From Synaphobranchus kaupii (Eukaryota; Chordata; Actinopteri; Anguilliformes; Synaphobranchidae), in assembly GCA_029718625.1 (NCBI GenBank), contig CM056377.1, forward strand, positions 36,780,457 through 36,844,456: a stretch of DNA of 64,000 nt, in the 5' to 3' direction. A program made the translations under genes and the position numbers. The notes beneath the pieces are model-generated. The model made no database searches. It had not been told where the DNA came from and was given only the letters and a program-made list of their open reading frames with translations. Shown here piece by piece: positions 35,301 through 57,564 of this stretch (position 1 is the first letter of the stretch; every line of letters begins with the position of its first letter).

Positions 35301-38300
35301 TCTTTTGTGAATTTATTCTTTCTTTTGCTTGTTTTTTTATACAGGTCAAAGGCAAGGGAGTTCATTCCTGAAATGTTGGCAGTGAGTCAAAGTCAAGGCT
35401 TCTCTATTTTCATCTCTCTGTTTCTGCTTTGAGTTTCATATCTGCATGAGGGCAAATCACCTTCCTATGTGTTTTTTTTCTTCTTTTTCTAACTACCAGG
35501 GAAGAACAAATAACAAATACAAGAAGCAAGGATGCTATTTTTGCACAATGCTTTTGCTTAGATAAAGCTGTTCTCAGCAATGGCTAAAGTCCTTGTGATT
35601 TAAATCAATGTTAACTAATGGGGATTTTCATATTTATAACTGTTAATGGTCAATCCCAACCAGTCCTCAATAACAAATTACATTTTTGATGTGGTGTCTA
35701 ATATGTATGAGGGCAGACCATTATGAACCCAGTAGTTAATTTTCAGCAAAATGCTTTTTGCAGTTTTGTATTATTTTCTCATTACAAACTTGACTGAACT
35801 GAAATTACGATTACATTTATGATTAGCATATTTGAAGAACTAAAAAACCTATCTCTTGTTATATTTAGAAAATTGTGCTTGTATCTGTACCAAGTGTCAC
35901 TCTCTTTTTCGAGCTCAGAGCAACACTAAATGCCTTTCTCACAACCGTTATTACAGCAGCTTAGTATATTGTGTTCACAGCCAGAATGACCCGTGCATGA
36001 TGCATACCACATACACTTAAAGGCTTATTCCTAAGACTTAAGACTTAAACCTACTTCAACTTTTCACACATGACCTTTTTGCTCCCTTTCAGCTCTCAGT
36101 GCTAGAGTCATATTCACCACTCTGTCTCTCACCTTCATAAAACTGGTCCTGCTGCTCCATCAACATGTCAATCTCTTTGACTGTGACCTCTGGTAGTTCA
36201 GCCCCCTCAAACTGGGAGAGGGAAACAGGGGGAGGTTGTGAGAGCCTTTATTTTCATCCCAGCTTTCTTTCTAAGCCATCGTTACATTGTATTCTTTTTT
36301 TTTAGTGGTGTAATTTGTTAGTTGATCTTATTTTATATTGTTATTTTATTGTGTGGCACTGTACAGTGCAGTTCTATATGTATGTGCTATGGCAAAATGC
36401 ATAAATCTTTGTAATGTATAAACTGAAATTGGGGAGGAGAGCTGAGAAAGGGTAAATTTAAGAAATTGAGAGAGGAATGGGGGAGCTGAACTGTGTCAAA
36501 TACAGATCAGGGCACATTATTGTTTTTGAATTTGTGTGATAATAAAAGGTGCTCTGACAAGAAAAAACGTTTGATTTTACAGACCTCGGCAGCAGGAATG
36601 ACAGCCGGTTCCTTCTCTTTCAGAGTGATGGTATCAGAAGGAGCAGTGAGACCTGGAAAGACCATGTCTTGGACATTATGATTCCAGCAATATTTTCGCA
36701 TAAACATAAATGTTGGCTTGCCTTCACTTGTAATTACACTCGTGTCACTCTCGAGGTCTTACCTTCCTCTGATGTGGTTCTGTGATCCCTCACCTGGGGG
36801 CGCTGTGGAGTAACTGCTTCCATACATTGCCAGGGCTGAGATGCAGCAACAGGCAGAAAGACACAATAAAGCATCTAATCAGCACACTGATCTGCCTGCT
36901 TTCTAACAGTGTATCTTCATTACATTACATTATATATATATCTTGTAATATCTTAAGCTAATATCTTCAGTAGTATACCGTCTCTTGCTCTTTATGTGTG
37001 CGTTATATTAATGCATATGCTATTATAACAGTGTAGTTATTCTGCTAATGTGTTTCTTCCATTTTCTCTGATTTGATATACTGCTTTGATAAGCTTCTGC
37101 AGACTTTTTGTGTGACAGTGTATGTTACCTGTTCTTATTCCAACCTCTGGTAATCTTTAAGGATACTGGCTATGTGTGTCTTACCTGTAGCAGTCTATAT
37201 GGACTGGGCAGGCCTTGCTCAGCACCCATTACTCCAAAGAAGGGGTCCTGCGCCCGTTCTGCCTCTTCCAAGAGAAACAGAGTGTCTGGGAGTGTGTGGG
37301 CCCGCCTAGGAGACAGCCAGCAGTGCTTTGGTTCATTTCATTAGACACAATCCAATGCCTGACAAGCAGAGGCACTGGTAGCAAAAGGAGCAATAATTCT
37401 AATACAGTTCAGAAGAGTCACTATTAAGGGCCGTAAACACGGAACACGTATGTGCCCACTCTGACCTGTCGGGCTCCGCCACGTCAATGCACGCGTGTTT
37501 CTCAGAGCGGATCAGGCGCTCTATGGTCTGCTGGACCTCCTCTGAAAATGAGATCCCAGAATCAGAGCACAAACTGCAGCAGGGAAGTGCCTCCCAGAGC
37601 CCATCTGTATGGTATTAGGGGCTGTGCGATACGGACATTCTGGGGTCGATGATCAATAAGCAGTGTTTGACTGACCATATTAGCTAATGCTGATTGCTGC
37701 CTGTTTTAACAGTATAGCACACATGCTGCAACCAAATGTCCAGATTCATGGAAGAAGTAGATGAGCACAGGAGTCAATTTACGAAGGACAAATGTAACCA
37801 TTATTGTACAAAAAAATTAAACTTAAAAATTAATCTTTATTATTACGCAGAGCGAGATAATGAGTTTAGATAACTGCTGACAGTCTCTGTACAGTGTTGC
37901 TTCTGAGTTTGGCTGGTAATTTCAGATTACTTTGATTAGGCTATTTTTTAAAGCATAACTTTCACTTGACTTACCGCATCATTGTATGAAATGGATTGCC
38001 TCTCGAATGCATGTGTGTGTTGCATCGCCAATTTGTAAAACATCATGCGCTACAGTTTTAAGCTAATATCGGCCGATACCGTTATAACCGCAATCCCTGA
38101 TGTGTATGCGTAAAAAATACAGTCCACTCATAAAACAGTCCACTCGCTTTCATCTCTTTTCTAAATTAAGCCAAATGCCACAAAACACGGAAGAGGCTAC
38201 ACCACACAAAAAAAACAACAAAAATGACCAAGTAAGATTCTATCCTCCGATTATGAGGGAAGAAATACAGGTGAGTATAACGGAAAAAGTTGTTACCACG

Positions 38301-39491
38301 GGATGCATGCACTTTACATGCAAACGGAACATTGTGTCATTTGTTTCATTTTGTTATTCGGGAACCATCTCACTGGTCAGTTAATTTAAAAGAATCTCAT
38401 CCACCCACTGACTTTGATGCTGTTTTTATACTGCACAGTTGCAACACAGTGCTAATACAGTTGCCAAGCAATGTTTTTATACTCAGTTGCTGGTCTCTGT
38501 AGTGGTGCTCAACTGAAGTTTACAGCCAGTCAGTTTCCATTCACTATATTATCCGTCCCCCTTATTGCATTACTGTTGGGTTAAGCCTGCAGAGGCCATC
38601 TCTCTCTCACCCAGCAGGATGACACACTGTCGGTGGTAAACAATGATGACACCGTACTGCAGTTGGGAAGACAAGTAGAGGGAGAAGCGAGGCCGGGGGA
38701 GGCCTGGGTGGAGGGGAGGGGCCTGCACCATCACATAATCCATGATGTCTTCACTGGAAAACAGACATCTTCACTGTTAACACTGAAATGTGGCTGCTAG
38801 TCATATCACATACACACACACACCAATGGTATCCCTGTGACTGATACCATTGGTGTGTGTGTGTATGTGTGACTATCCCTGTGGCTGCTAGTCATATCAC
38901 ATACACACACACACCAATGGTATCAGTCACAGGGATAGTCACACATGCAGTACTACCACACCCCACATAAATTAGTTATCCACGTATGAATGAAAGCAAA
39001 CCTGCACATTAAATGACACACATCATTACTCAGTGCAGAAGAATGAAACGGACTGTTACCATGTGCGCCCCACGTTGACCTTGAGGAACTCTCGCCTATT
39101 GATCCTAATTCCTTTTGTGGCAGCCAACCTGACCATAAAGAATGGAAAAATAAACTCCACAAACACACTACGTCATCCCCACAAACCCCTTCAGAGAGGT
39201 TGAGGATAAGATTTATGACACATTTATGGATGTAAGTTAATTTTACCTGGAAAATACACATTAATTTAACTATTTTAATAGCATGGCACCATTTTACCAG
39301 CTAACTTACTAATAATAAACCATGCATTCCTCATTCATGCTCCTACTACCAATAACAATTTTGATATACCACCTAACTTTTACTGCAAGTGTGCCATGAC
39401 AGCTGGCTGATAACGGTTCAAGTAAACTCACTCACCATATCGTGGAGAAGCAGCCGGAGTGGCGTTGAAGTACGTAGGGATAATAAAACAT
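24747..39491 (-). CDS. rec8: meiotic recombination protein REC8 (cohesin kleisin, complete, 18 coding exons)
   Basis: REC8 is the meiosis-specific kleisin that closes the SMC1/SMC3 cohesin ring, holds sister chromatids together and is cut by separase. Exons in transcript order: 39491-39436, 39128-39060, 38753-38611, 37541-37466, 37305-37185, 36835-36763, 36652-36585, 36211-36133, 35367-35343, 32812-32629, 32340-32206, 31560-31494, 31316-31135, 29726-29681, 28971-28899, 28793-28704, 28490-28384, 24838-24747. They total 1686 nt in one frame (561 aa; human about 547). The N-terminal kleisin region is unmistakable: MFYYPYVLQRHSGCFSTIW, then LAATKG, FLKVNV, PGLPRPRFSLYLS and LQYGVIIVY. The middle is acidic and poorly conserved, with a basic RPRRRRQLLF block in exon 11. 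The C-terminal winged helix (about 495-561) includes VYFHSLLP and KPYGSIAISPG. ExxR separase-like motifs (EAER, EGGR) occur in exon 13 (about 366-426) and are only candidates. The least certain pieces are the 25-nt exon 9 and the exon 12 acceptor, where a site 6 nt upstream is also in frame. Confidence 0.93.
24905..27568. mobile_element. degenerate PIF/Harbinger-like element in rec8 intron 17
   Basis: The left end reads gggccctatcttacacccgg. The right end (about 27540-27568) is a diverged reverse complement containing aagatagcgcccc, and subterminal regions are rich in gcgc/agcgcc motifs. On the + strand at about 25415-25475 a short frame reads HSINIQAMCDGTG, which resembles the conserved block of HARBI1-family transposases as I remember it. 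The rest of the transposase is missing or decayed. A younger hAT element is inserted near its right end. A target duplication could not be confirmed. Confidence 0.5.
26798..27530. mobile_element. 733-bp hAT element, nested, with perfect 8-bp TSD
   Basis: It begins cagtggttctcaaccctgg and ends with the reverse complement ccagggttgagaaccactg. The flanks are an exact 8-bp duplication, gcttagac (26790-26797 and 27531-27538). Both arms form long inverted repeats of 100-200 bp, including gttggaacgaaaaccagc and the ttaagccacattatgtt region. There is no transposase frame. The insertion splits the Harbinger-like element at 24905-27568. Confidence 0.9.
27596..28223. mobile_element. non-autonomous DNA element with aaaccccaattcc ends
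   Basis: The inverted ends read aaccccaattccaaaaaa followed by gttgggacag and are flanked by TA. The interior (about 27905-28150) carries the same module found twice, in inverted orientation, inside the Tc1-type element at 16856-17665, although the ends of the two elements are unrelated. It lies in rec8 intron 17. Confidence 0.7.
29279..29326. repeat. (TA)n microsatellite
   Basis: Uninterrupted at/ta dinucleotides over about 46 bp in rec8 intron 14. A shorter related tract lies at 29068-29094. Confidence 0.95.
29372..29488. repeat. 38-bp tandem repeat, three copies
   Basis: The unit cattttacacagatggggtt followed by cctcaggcagagagtggc is repeated three times with no visible differences, 46 bp beyond the (TA)n tract in rec8 intron 14. 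The identity suggests recent expansion. Confidence 0.95.
30360..30893 (+). mobile_element. internally deleted Tc1-like transposon, copy 1
   Basis: The ends read cactgcc..tggccaaaaaaa and its complement ttttttttggccaggcagtg next to TA. The interior retains a broken transposase C-terminal half ([14 protein letters not shown]; a DDE-region remnant with EDDNAKIHQAQ). It lacks the 5' half and is frame-disrupted. A sister copy at 44105-44617 has the same deletion. It lies in rec8 intron 13. Confidence 0.8.
31361..31422. repeat. three copies of tgtgacatcacagga in rec8 intron 13
   Basis: The 15-bp block recurs at a spacing of about 23 bp. Each copy contains tgacatca, one base from a CRE/AP-1 core. 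It starts 45 bp upstream of exon 13 in transcript sense. A regulatory role is untested. Confidence 0.6.
31731..31885. mobile_element. foldback MITE in rec8 intron 11
   Basis: Arms of about 62 bp (31740-31802 and 31811-31874) are near-perfect reverse complements around an 8-bp loop. The outer edges read atgccaaataagaaag and cttattttgcat. No coding capacity. Confidence 0.75.
38791..38947. repeat. compound direct and inverted repeat in rec8 intron 2
   Basis: The block ctgctagtcatatcacatac followed by a CA run and caatggtatc occurs directly at 38795 and 38886. An inverted copy (gataccattggtgtg...) lies between them at 38843-38875. The result can fold in either of two alternative hairpins. It arose by local inverted duplication rather than from an obvious transposon. 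Confidence 0.85.
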
Positions 39492-39922
39492 TGTGTTTCT
39501 GCTCTAGTCTTAGCTACTACTGGTTTGTTAAGCTCGCTAGATTTCAATAGAAAATTATAATTTGAAGATATTTGTAGCAACTATTAATTAAGCGTTTCTA
39601 GCTGTAACCTAATGACAAACGGGTAATAGTTATTAAGCTTTAATTGATCTAAAATTGAAAAGCAGTCAGACCGTTAACTATTCAGCGCAGCATACCGGTA
39701 AATTTTGACAGCTAAATAGAGTTAGTCATTTGCCGCCAAATAACGAATAACCATTTTAGTCTTCTGATTTATGGTTAACCAATCCGCTTTTAGATTTACA
39801 TTCGGATAGACCAATTATAGTTCCAGTTGTAACGTTCTAGATAGCATGTATGACGTCATGAAAACCGATCGACACGACGTTCCAGAAATGCTAGGTAGAT
39901 TCTAGACAAAATATCCTATTGG

Positions 39923-40155
39923 ATAGAATAGAATAGAATGGGATAACTTTTATTTTCCCGAAAGGGAACTTCAGTTGTAGCCACCAGCAACAACAAAAAG
40001 GACATAGACAGTGGGACAGACCCACAACACACAAACATATAAAATGCCTATATATATACAGCCAAACGCCATGATTAAAATAGCCCCCGCTGTCCCGAGA
40101 TGTCCAATGTCATCAACCAGTCCAACACACAAACTCCGCCTCGGCGCCTCCACGA
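39923..40155 (-). mobile_element. 3' end of a non-LTR retrotransposon, copy 1
   Basis: It ends (minus sense) in gggaaaataaaagttat and an (attct)n tail. The whole block matches 49640-49880 on the opposite strand, including ggtggctacaactgaagttc and gacatctcgggacagcgggg. It is a 5'-truncated copy. The family was not named. Confidence 0.75.
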
Positions 40156-40424
40156 GATAGGGTATATGTAGTCAAATATTATAAGTATATTTTAGTACTG
40201 TATTACACCATCTGTAATACAGCTAGTCAGGCAGTTGCCTGTCGGACTCAAATGTTAAATTTTGCTCTCAAATTTGTATTCAAGGATTTACTACTTCCTC
40301 CTATGGGCCACATTATTCTTGAAAAGGGTGCATTTGGGGCAATAATTTTGAGCACACCATCCCATATACAATTTTTAATACATGTAAATATGTGCCTTTA
40401 AAATATATCTATTATTAGTGCCTA

Positions 40425-40925
40425 ACCTCCTCCTCTTTCTTTTCCCCTGGGGCTTCTGCCTTTCCCACACCCTGAGTTCACGGATCGCTCCAGCTATGTC
40501 CCTCCCCTGGTTCAAGCCGGTTCAAGCCTCTGCCTTGACACAACCTGGGGCCCAGATGCATTACCCGCCCCTCTGAATAGCATATTATACATCTCTGCAT
40601 TTGGACTTACAACTTCATCAGCTATTTTAATACCTCAAACTGTCACCTGGTCAACCCATTTAATTGTTTGCTGTGATAGATCCCTCATTAGATTTCTGTT
40701 ACCATCCATTCTACCGAGCTTCCTTACCCTCTGTAGCTGGGTTCTTCCCAAGACTTCCCTCTTTGAGTGTATTTCTTCCCTCTGGGGAGGTTTTACCTCA
40801 CTTGCTTGCTTTTTGCAGGTTTGGGCCTGGTTTCTGCCTAATTTGCCGTCTGTTTCTCTGTAAAGTGTCTTTGTGACAGTTCTCTGTAAAAAGCGCTGTA
40901 CAAATAAGATTGAACTGAATTACCG
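40425..40925 (+). mobile_element. retrotransposon-like repeat tail
   Basis: It ends with ctgtaaaaagcgctgtacaa and then an ataagattgaactgaatt tail, a pattern familiar from dispersed retroposon 3' ends in fish genomes. No matching second copy is in this window, so the identification is from memory and the 5' limit is a guess. Confidence 0.45.
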
Positions 40926-41991
40926 GTATCCTATTTATTATTCTGCAAGCAGAGGGGATACATTGGCACTGTGCAGATGCAGACCTTGGTAGACAATTTA
41001 TGATGCAATACAATTTTTTTCTTCTCAATTGATTGAAGCACCAGCTGCACATCTGAGATGGGCATTTGGCCCCCAACCCACAGGCAGAAAGGCAGGGGCA
41101 GCATTGAACATAAATGGCAACTTGGTCAGATCAGAGTCTGTGGCAGGAAAATGTATAATAATGTATGTGCAATGTACCAGACGTTTCATCTAAGTGGGGA
41201 AAAATAGAGCTCAAACAACAACCATAGGTCCGGAAATACAAATAATATACAAATAAAATCGAAATGTCAGTGTAAAACTTCTTAATAGGGTGTCCATGTG
41301 TGGCCAAAATAGCCTGTATGAACCATCAGCATCTGGAATTCTGCATACGACACCAGTCTTCCACAGAATAATTCTGAACCATATTCATGTTCGGTAAAGA
41401 TAAGCATATCAGTTGTATACATAATAATACAGTTGTAAACATATTCCTTTATATAATTACATTTAGTCCCATTTACAAAGTTTACAAATCTCATAATATC
41501 AATTCAGTTGCTTTAATTATTTTTTATAAAACATTTGAGTCCTAGTTGACCATATGATTTCAAATATAATCAGAAATGTCTGGTCACATTGTACACAAAA
41601 TAAATATTAGTACTGTAATCAATCCTCAACCTCAACCAACACTATACAACTACTACAAATTCGTGACTACAACGTACAAAAAAGTAAATATCTTACAATA
41701 ATTTTCACTAAAGATTTTAAATATAAAAGATATTATTACTAAATTTTTAATCTCTCTCATAGCCTGGACTCATGATGTTGACATTCTAGAGGAAAACCTG
41801 TGAGAAAGAGGCGTGGCTGTAGTTTCACGGGGTAGGCGGATGACGTCTCTTGAATTCATAGGGAAGTGGTGACATACACACACATACACACCGCGCCTCT
41901 GAGAGGAACGAAAGTCGTGTCAAATTAAAGCTAAAAAAAACAAGTGCCGCTCTTTTCACAGCACACATTCTAGATTTTAGGAGAACGAGGA

Positions 41992-52795
<10,804 letters not shown>

Positions 52796-52911
52796 TGGAA
52801 ATGGACCCAACTGGACACTACTGTGCCAAATGCCAAAACCTCCACAAATGTCTTCCATGTTAACATCACCAAACACAATCTGATTGTTATGATGGGATGG
52901 AAACAGGACAG

Positions 52912-52917
52912 AATAAA
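52912..52917 (+). terminator. pdcd6: polyadenylation signal of pdcd6
   Basis: AATAAA 117 bp after the TAA stop, followed by gt- and t-rich sequence (ctattgtatgtttatt). This would give a short 3' UTR. Use is inferred. Confidence 0.55.
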
Positions 52918-54430
52918 CAGTGGCTATTGTACATCATTCTATTGTATGTTTATTATATGAATCATAATAATGTTAAAATTATATATGTTTAGGTACATTT
53001 TGGTTGTAAATATTATGTCTACAGTCAGTTGCATGCAGATGTATAATCTCCCAAAAATATGGGGGAACAACCCATAATGTTAAAGCATGAAATATTAATC
53101 TTACGTATTTTGTTGATGCAATGTTTACAAACACTGTGAAAAGCAGGATTTATTAAGATCTGATGACTGCTTTTTGTTTAATTGTTACGTCTGTTTTGCC
53201 ATATTTATTTGACGTTCTTTTAACCAGCAATGCCATTAAGTGCATACGTGCGCATTATCATTGGCACAGTAGAGGGAACATGCATTTGTATAGCTTAATT
53301 TTTTCTGCATGGTGCCTTAAACTGTACAATTGCTAAACATTTTTATTAAAAAAATACATTTTAAAACCGGTGAATATGACTGTGATGCTTTCAATATGTT
53401 TTTAGTCGGTTAAATTCTAAGTCCAGTACGTAGTTAGTTAGTCTCCAAGGGAGTTCGTATTGATTCGCCATGTGATGAAATGCATCTCTTCTATCTCTAC
53501 TGGATAAGTGGGCGTCAATAATATTTCAAGTGTAGTCGACAAAACTTAATCCGGTAGCAAATGCAAAACTGTTGATAACACGATTGGCACTAATCATAAT
53601 CATATTACGCCATTTATACACCTCCGTCGTGTCTTAATGTACAATTAATTCGTTTGCAACTGTAGTTAATTTCACTAAGCGGCCTAGGCGCATCAGTTTG
53701 CTGTGCACTGTTGTGCAATGTCTGTCTTTCGGGTTTAAAAAAAATAAAAATTTCTTTTATTGATTACACATTTGGAAAATAAACCCTTAATATTGATACT
53801 AAAATAGTCAGCAAGACGACGTAATATCGACATGGGTTAAGGAATATTCTACTAGGACCTCAGGTTATGGGATTTGTTTCCTGGGGGATTGTGTTCGCGG
53901 TAATACACTGCTGGGGAAGTTATCGGTTTTGTCCACAGAACTATATAAGAACATAATTCAGTGGTTTTGTCAGAGCGTGAACTTTTCATTAAAATAAACG
54001 TGTTGGTGTTTAACTAGTGAATAGAACAAAGGAGTACTTGGAAGGAATTATTCTCAACTTTTCATGTTTTCATAGTTTCAGCTAACGTTAGCTGTAATCG
54101 CAAATTTGTAATGCATTCGATAGGTTGCAGAACTATTGTGAATGCTTTAGAGGTCACCACGAAGAACAATGCAACGTTACATCGAACGTCACCGTTATTC
54201 TGTATAATTCCCGGGGGAATTATAAATAAGTCTAACGTCAGGTTGAGTAAAGAGGGCCAAGGAGCAAGTGGTAAGTAGCATTAACCGAACTTCTTGAACG
54301 AACTTCGCGTACCTGAGTGTGGAAGACGAAGTTGTGCTTTATGTGAAATTTCTGTTTGACGTCGTTAGAGGGCAGCAGAAGACCATGTTTGTTTGGAAAC
54401 CCCTTATTAAATATCTCTGTGGGAAAACCT

Positions 54431-54894
54431 GGGGTGTATTCCACAAAGCAGGATTACGGAGTTTTCTGGATAACTGCACTGACTAAAATCCGGAATGGCT
54501 CTTTTTACTTTTGTCCATGTTCCAGAGGGTTCCAGGTTTCACTCACTGCAGTTTACCAGCTAACTCAGTAATCCTGAATTTGTGGGATACTCCCCTGATA
54601 AGAAATAAGGAGGTATTTCACAAAGCGGGATTAAGATATTAGGCAGCTAACTTTTCTAAATATTTTAAATTGGATGACATCTGATTGGATGAGAGACTGG
54701 ATTGTTTAAAAATATTTACAAAAGTTAGGGGGGTATACTACAAAGCAGGATTACTGAGTTAGCTGGATAACTGCGCTGAGTAAAACCTGGAACCCAAATC
54801 TCGAACATGGACTGAAATAAAAAGGCCTGTTCCGGGTTTTATTCAGTGCAGTTATCCAGCTAACTCAGTAATCCTGCTTCATAGCAATACCCCC
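54431..54894. mobile_element. cluster of three related foldback MITEs
   Basis: Copies at 54431-54594, about 54608-54727 and 54728-54894 share ends of the form ggggtat.cca/cta.caaagc followed by gggattaa or aggattac, and the block gttagctggataactgc with its inverse. The first and third are near-palindromic over their whole length. The middle one has the same left edge but a different interior hairpin (agctaacttt..aaatatttt). Confidence 0.75.
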
Positions 54895-55297
54895 AAGGAT
54901 AGTGCACTTTCTGTTTATTAGATATGTATTAAGTTATTGTTCTTTCCGTTTTAGTATATGTTTTCAATTGAACCAGGCAGTTTGTGAACAATTTGTTTTG
55001 TGAGGCAGGTTTTGTGAACAAACCGTTGGCTTTACAGAAGCTAGCATTTGGGGGTTCATGGTCAAGAACCAGAAGATACACTTCAGGTAAGCTTCATAGT
55101 AGCTTGTAGACTAGAGTGACGTTATTCCTGTGGAAGGTTGGAGTGCTTGAAGTGTATTTTTTTGATTTAGAAAATGTAGATGAAAAGTGAAATCATATTT
55201 AAAAATTCAAGCTAAACTTGTAATGTTAGTACAGAAATTGGTGTGTTTGTGTCATTGAAAATTTGTGTCATTGATAAGCACTAGGCTATATAAATTA

Positions 55298-56146
55298 CAG
55301 TTGAAGTCGGAAGTTTACATACACTTAGGTTGAAAACTCATTTTTAACCACTCCACAGATTTCATGTTAGCAAACTGTAGTGTTGGCAAGTCAGTTAGGA
55401 CATCTACTTTGTGCATGACACAAGTAAAGGACATCTACTTTGTGCATGACACAAGTAATTTTTTCATCTTGCAAGCCAAAGAACACCATCCCAACCGTGA
55501 AGTACGGGGGTGGCAGCATCATGTTGTGGGGTGCTTTGCTGCAGGAGGGACTGGTGCACTTCATAAAATAGATGGCATCATGAGGAAGGAAAATTATGTG
55601 GATATATTGAAGCAACATCTCAAGACACAAGCCAGGAAGTGGCTCTTCCAAATGTACAGTGACCCAAAGCATACTTCCAAAGTTGTGGTAAAATGGCTTA
55701 AGCACAACAAAGTCAAGGTATTGGAGTGGCCATCATAAAGTCCTGACCTTAATCCAATCGTGTGCGAACAAGGAGGCCTACAAACCTGATTCAGTTACAC
55801 CAGTTCTGTCGGGAAGAATGGGCCAAAATTACAGAAACTTATTGTGAGAAGCTTGTAGAAGGCTATCCGAAACGTTTTACCCAAGTTAAACAATTTAAAG
55901 GCAATGCTACCAAATACTACCAGAGTGTATGTAAACTTCTGACCCACTGGCAATGTGATGAAAGAAATAAAAGCTGAAATAAATCATTCTCTCTACTATT
56001 ATTCTGACATTTCACATTCTTAAAATAAAGTTGTGATCCTAACTGACCTAAGACAGGGAATGTTTACTAGGATTAAATGTCAGGAATTGTGAAAAACTGT
56101 TTAAATGGATTTGGCTAAGATGTATGTAAACTTTCGACTTCAACTG
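55298..56146 (+). mobile_element. Sleeping-Beauty-like Tc1 element, internally deleted
   Basis: The ends are cagttgaagtcggaagttta and the near-complement ctttcgacttcaactg, with TA at 55296-55297 and 56147-56148. They match the inverted repeats of salmonid-type Tc1 elements as I remember them. The interior keeps the C-terminal part of a transposase (VKYGGGSIMLWG-like region read with frameshifts; DPKHTSKVVVKWLK; FCREEWAKI) but lacks the N-terminal DNA-binding half, so it is inactive. The block ggacatctactttgtgcatg is duplicated in tandem at 55398-55458. Confidence 0.9.
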
Positions 56147-57564
56147 TATGTGGATATGGCACATCTGCATAGTAATGTTCAATGACAATATCACTTCGAG
56201 GAAATCTCGTATGTAGATGTTTTGGAGCTATCAAGTAACTTAGTATGAATAGTACAATTCTGTGCCTTCAGAATATTATCAATTTACTCAAAAATATTAC
56301 AGTTGTTTTCAGTATTATCTATGCAATTTTATAAAATACAAAATTAGAACGCATCTAATTTCTTGTCCTTTTGGTTGCAGATGGTTACATTATGTCATTT
56401 GGTGCTCATGTTTATAGAATTTTCAGACGGCATAATTGCGGTGTGATTTTTGGTTTTGTGTTGTGGTCACATGAATGAAAAGGGTGGGCTATACAGTGGG
56501 GAAGATAGGGGAAAAGCACAAAGACCTACCCGAAAAATAGTGAAGTAAATGATGTGTGGAAAAGAGAAATTTTCTTCAAAATGTCAGTATTTTTCTAACC
56601 TTTGTTTTTCTGTACTTCTGTGACCCAGGCCATTTGCTCAGGTCTGTTGCAGATCCTAAGTGGGAAAATACATCTGGTGCAAACAGACACACATTGTAAT
56701 GTTTTACATCACTCATACTTTTGGTCTGGTTTCTGTAACCTAAAATAGCTAGAATAAGAAAGTAAGTACTGACCATGAAAGACTTGGATCAAGTAAACTA
56801 AAACGTGTTTCTTTTCCCGTGCATTTCTCAAACTACTGATACAGCCTCAGTCATAAGTGAAGCAGCTGTTCCCCATCAAACTTTTTTTGAGCGCTGTGTA
56901 AAAACATAATCAGAAAATCGGCAGTTATATTTAGTGTGCTTTTGTATGATGGTTCCTTTCAATTCTTTCCCCTGACTGTTAGCTGTGTCAGCAGTAAAAT
57001 GGCAGAGATGGTAGAAGCTGGTTTTGCTGAAACTCACCACCTGCACCTGCCCCCCAGATTTTAAACAGAATCAGGAATCCACAACTATTGTTTTAGCAAA
57101 ACAATACTTGTGGATTCCTGAAAATAATATTGGCTGCCTTTTTTGGCAGTTACTGTGCATTGTAATGAGAAGGCACCTTGGGTTTTTGAAAATTGAAACT
57201 TAATCCGAGGACGGTTTTTGATTTTATGAAGCAGCGATGGGATGCCTGCGCCGCCCTACACAATTGGCGACGGCCTCTTCCTTCATAGGCTGCAGATGTC
57301 TCTCCGCTATCCCTACGCTTCACAGTAAACAAGTAATCCACACTGCAGGCGGCAGCCCGCAGAACTGTGACCTAAACCAAACTTCAGCCCAGGCCGGGCG
57401 CCAAAACCAACAACGCCTTCTCATTCTGCACTTCCTCCTTCTGTCTAAAATCGATTCGCATTCCATTCGTCAACATTGCATTGTGTCGGCCTTTTTTTTT
57501 TCTTTTTTCGCGTGCGCCGTATCTGACGGCCTTAAGTGCTGTGGCCTGCTCCATTGTCTCGCAG

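Larger units (their letters stand above)
39492..41991. other. divergent intergenic region between rec8 and pdcd6
   Basis: It carries upstream sequence for both genes and two retrotransposon tails (listed separately). Close to pdcd6 a perfect tgacgtc (41841-41847) and a gaggcgtggc box (about 41809-41818) resemble CRE and GC-box elements. Binding is inferred from sequence only. No coding exon was seen. Confidence 0.5.
52918..57564. other. region between pdcd6 and the first crotonase exon found
   Basis: It holds three foldback MITEs and a Sleeping-Beauty-like Tc1 element (listed separately), and a 49-bp hairpin near 57071-57120 (caggaatccacaa...ttgtggattcctg). The first exon of the crotonase gene should lie here or be hidden upstream. 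I could not place it. Confidence 0.5.

Noticed and set aside
57237..57564. ATG at 57237 as the start of the crotonase gene
   Set aside because: The frame is open, but the encoded stretch is low in family resemblance and a good acceptor (ttgtctcgcag) precedes the first conserved residues, so an upstream first exon is more likely.
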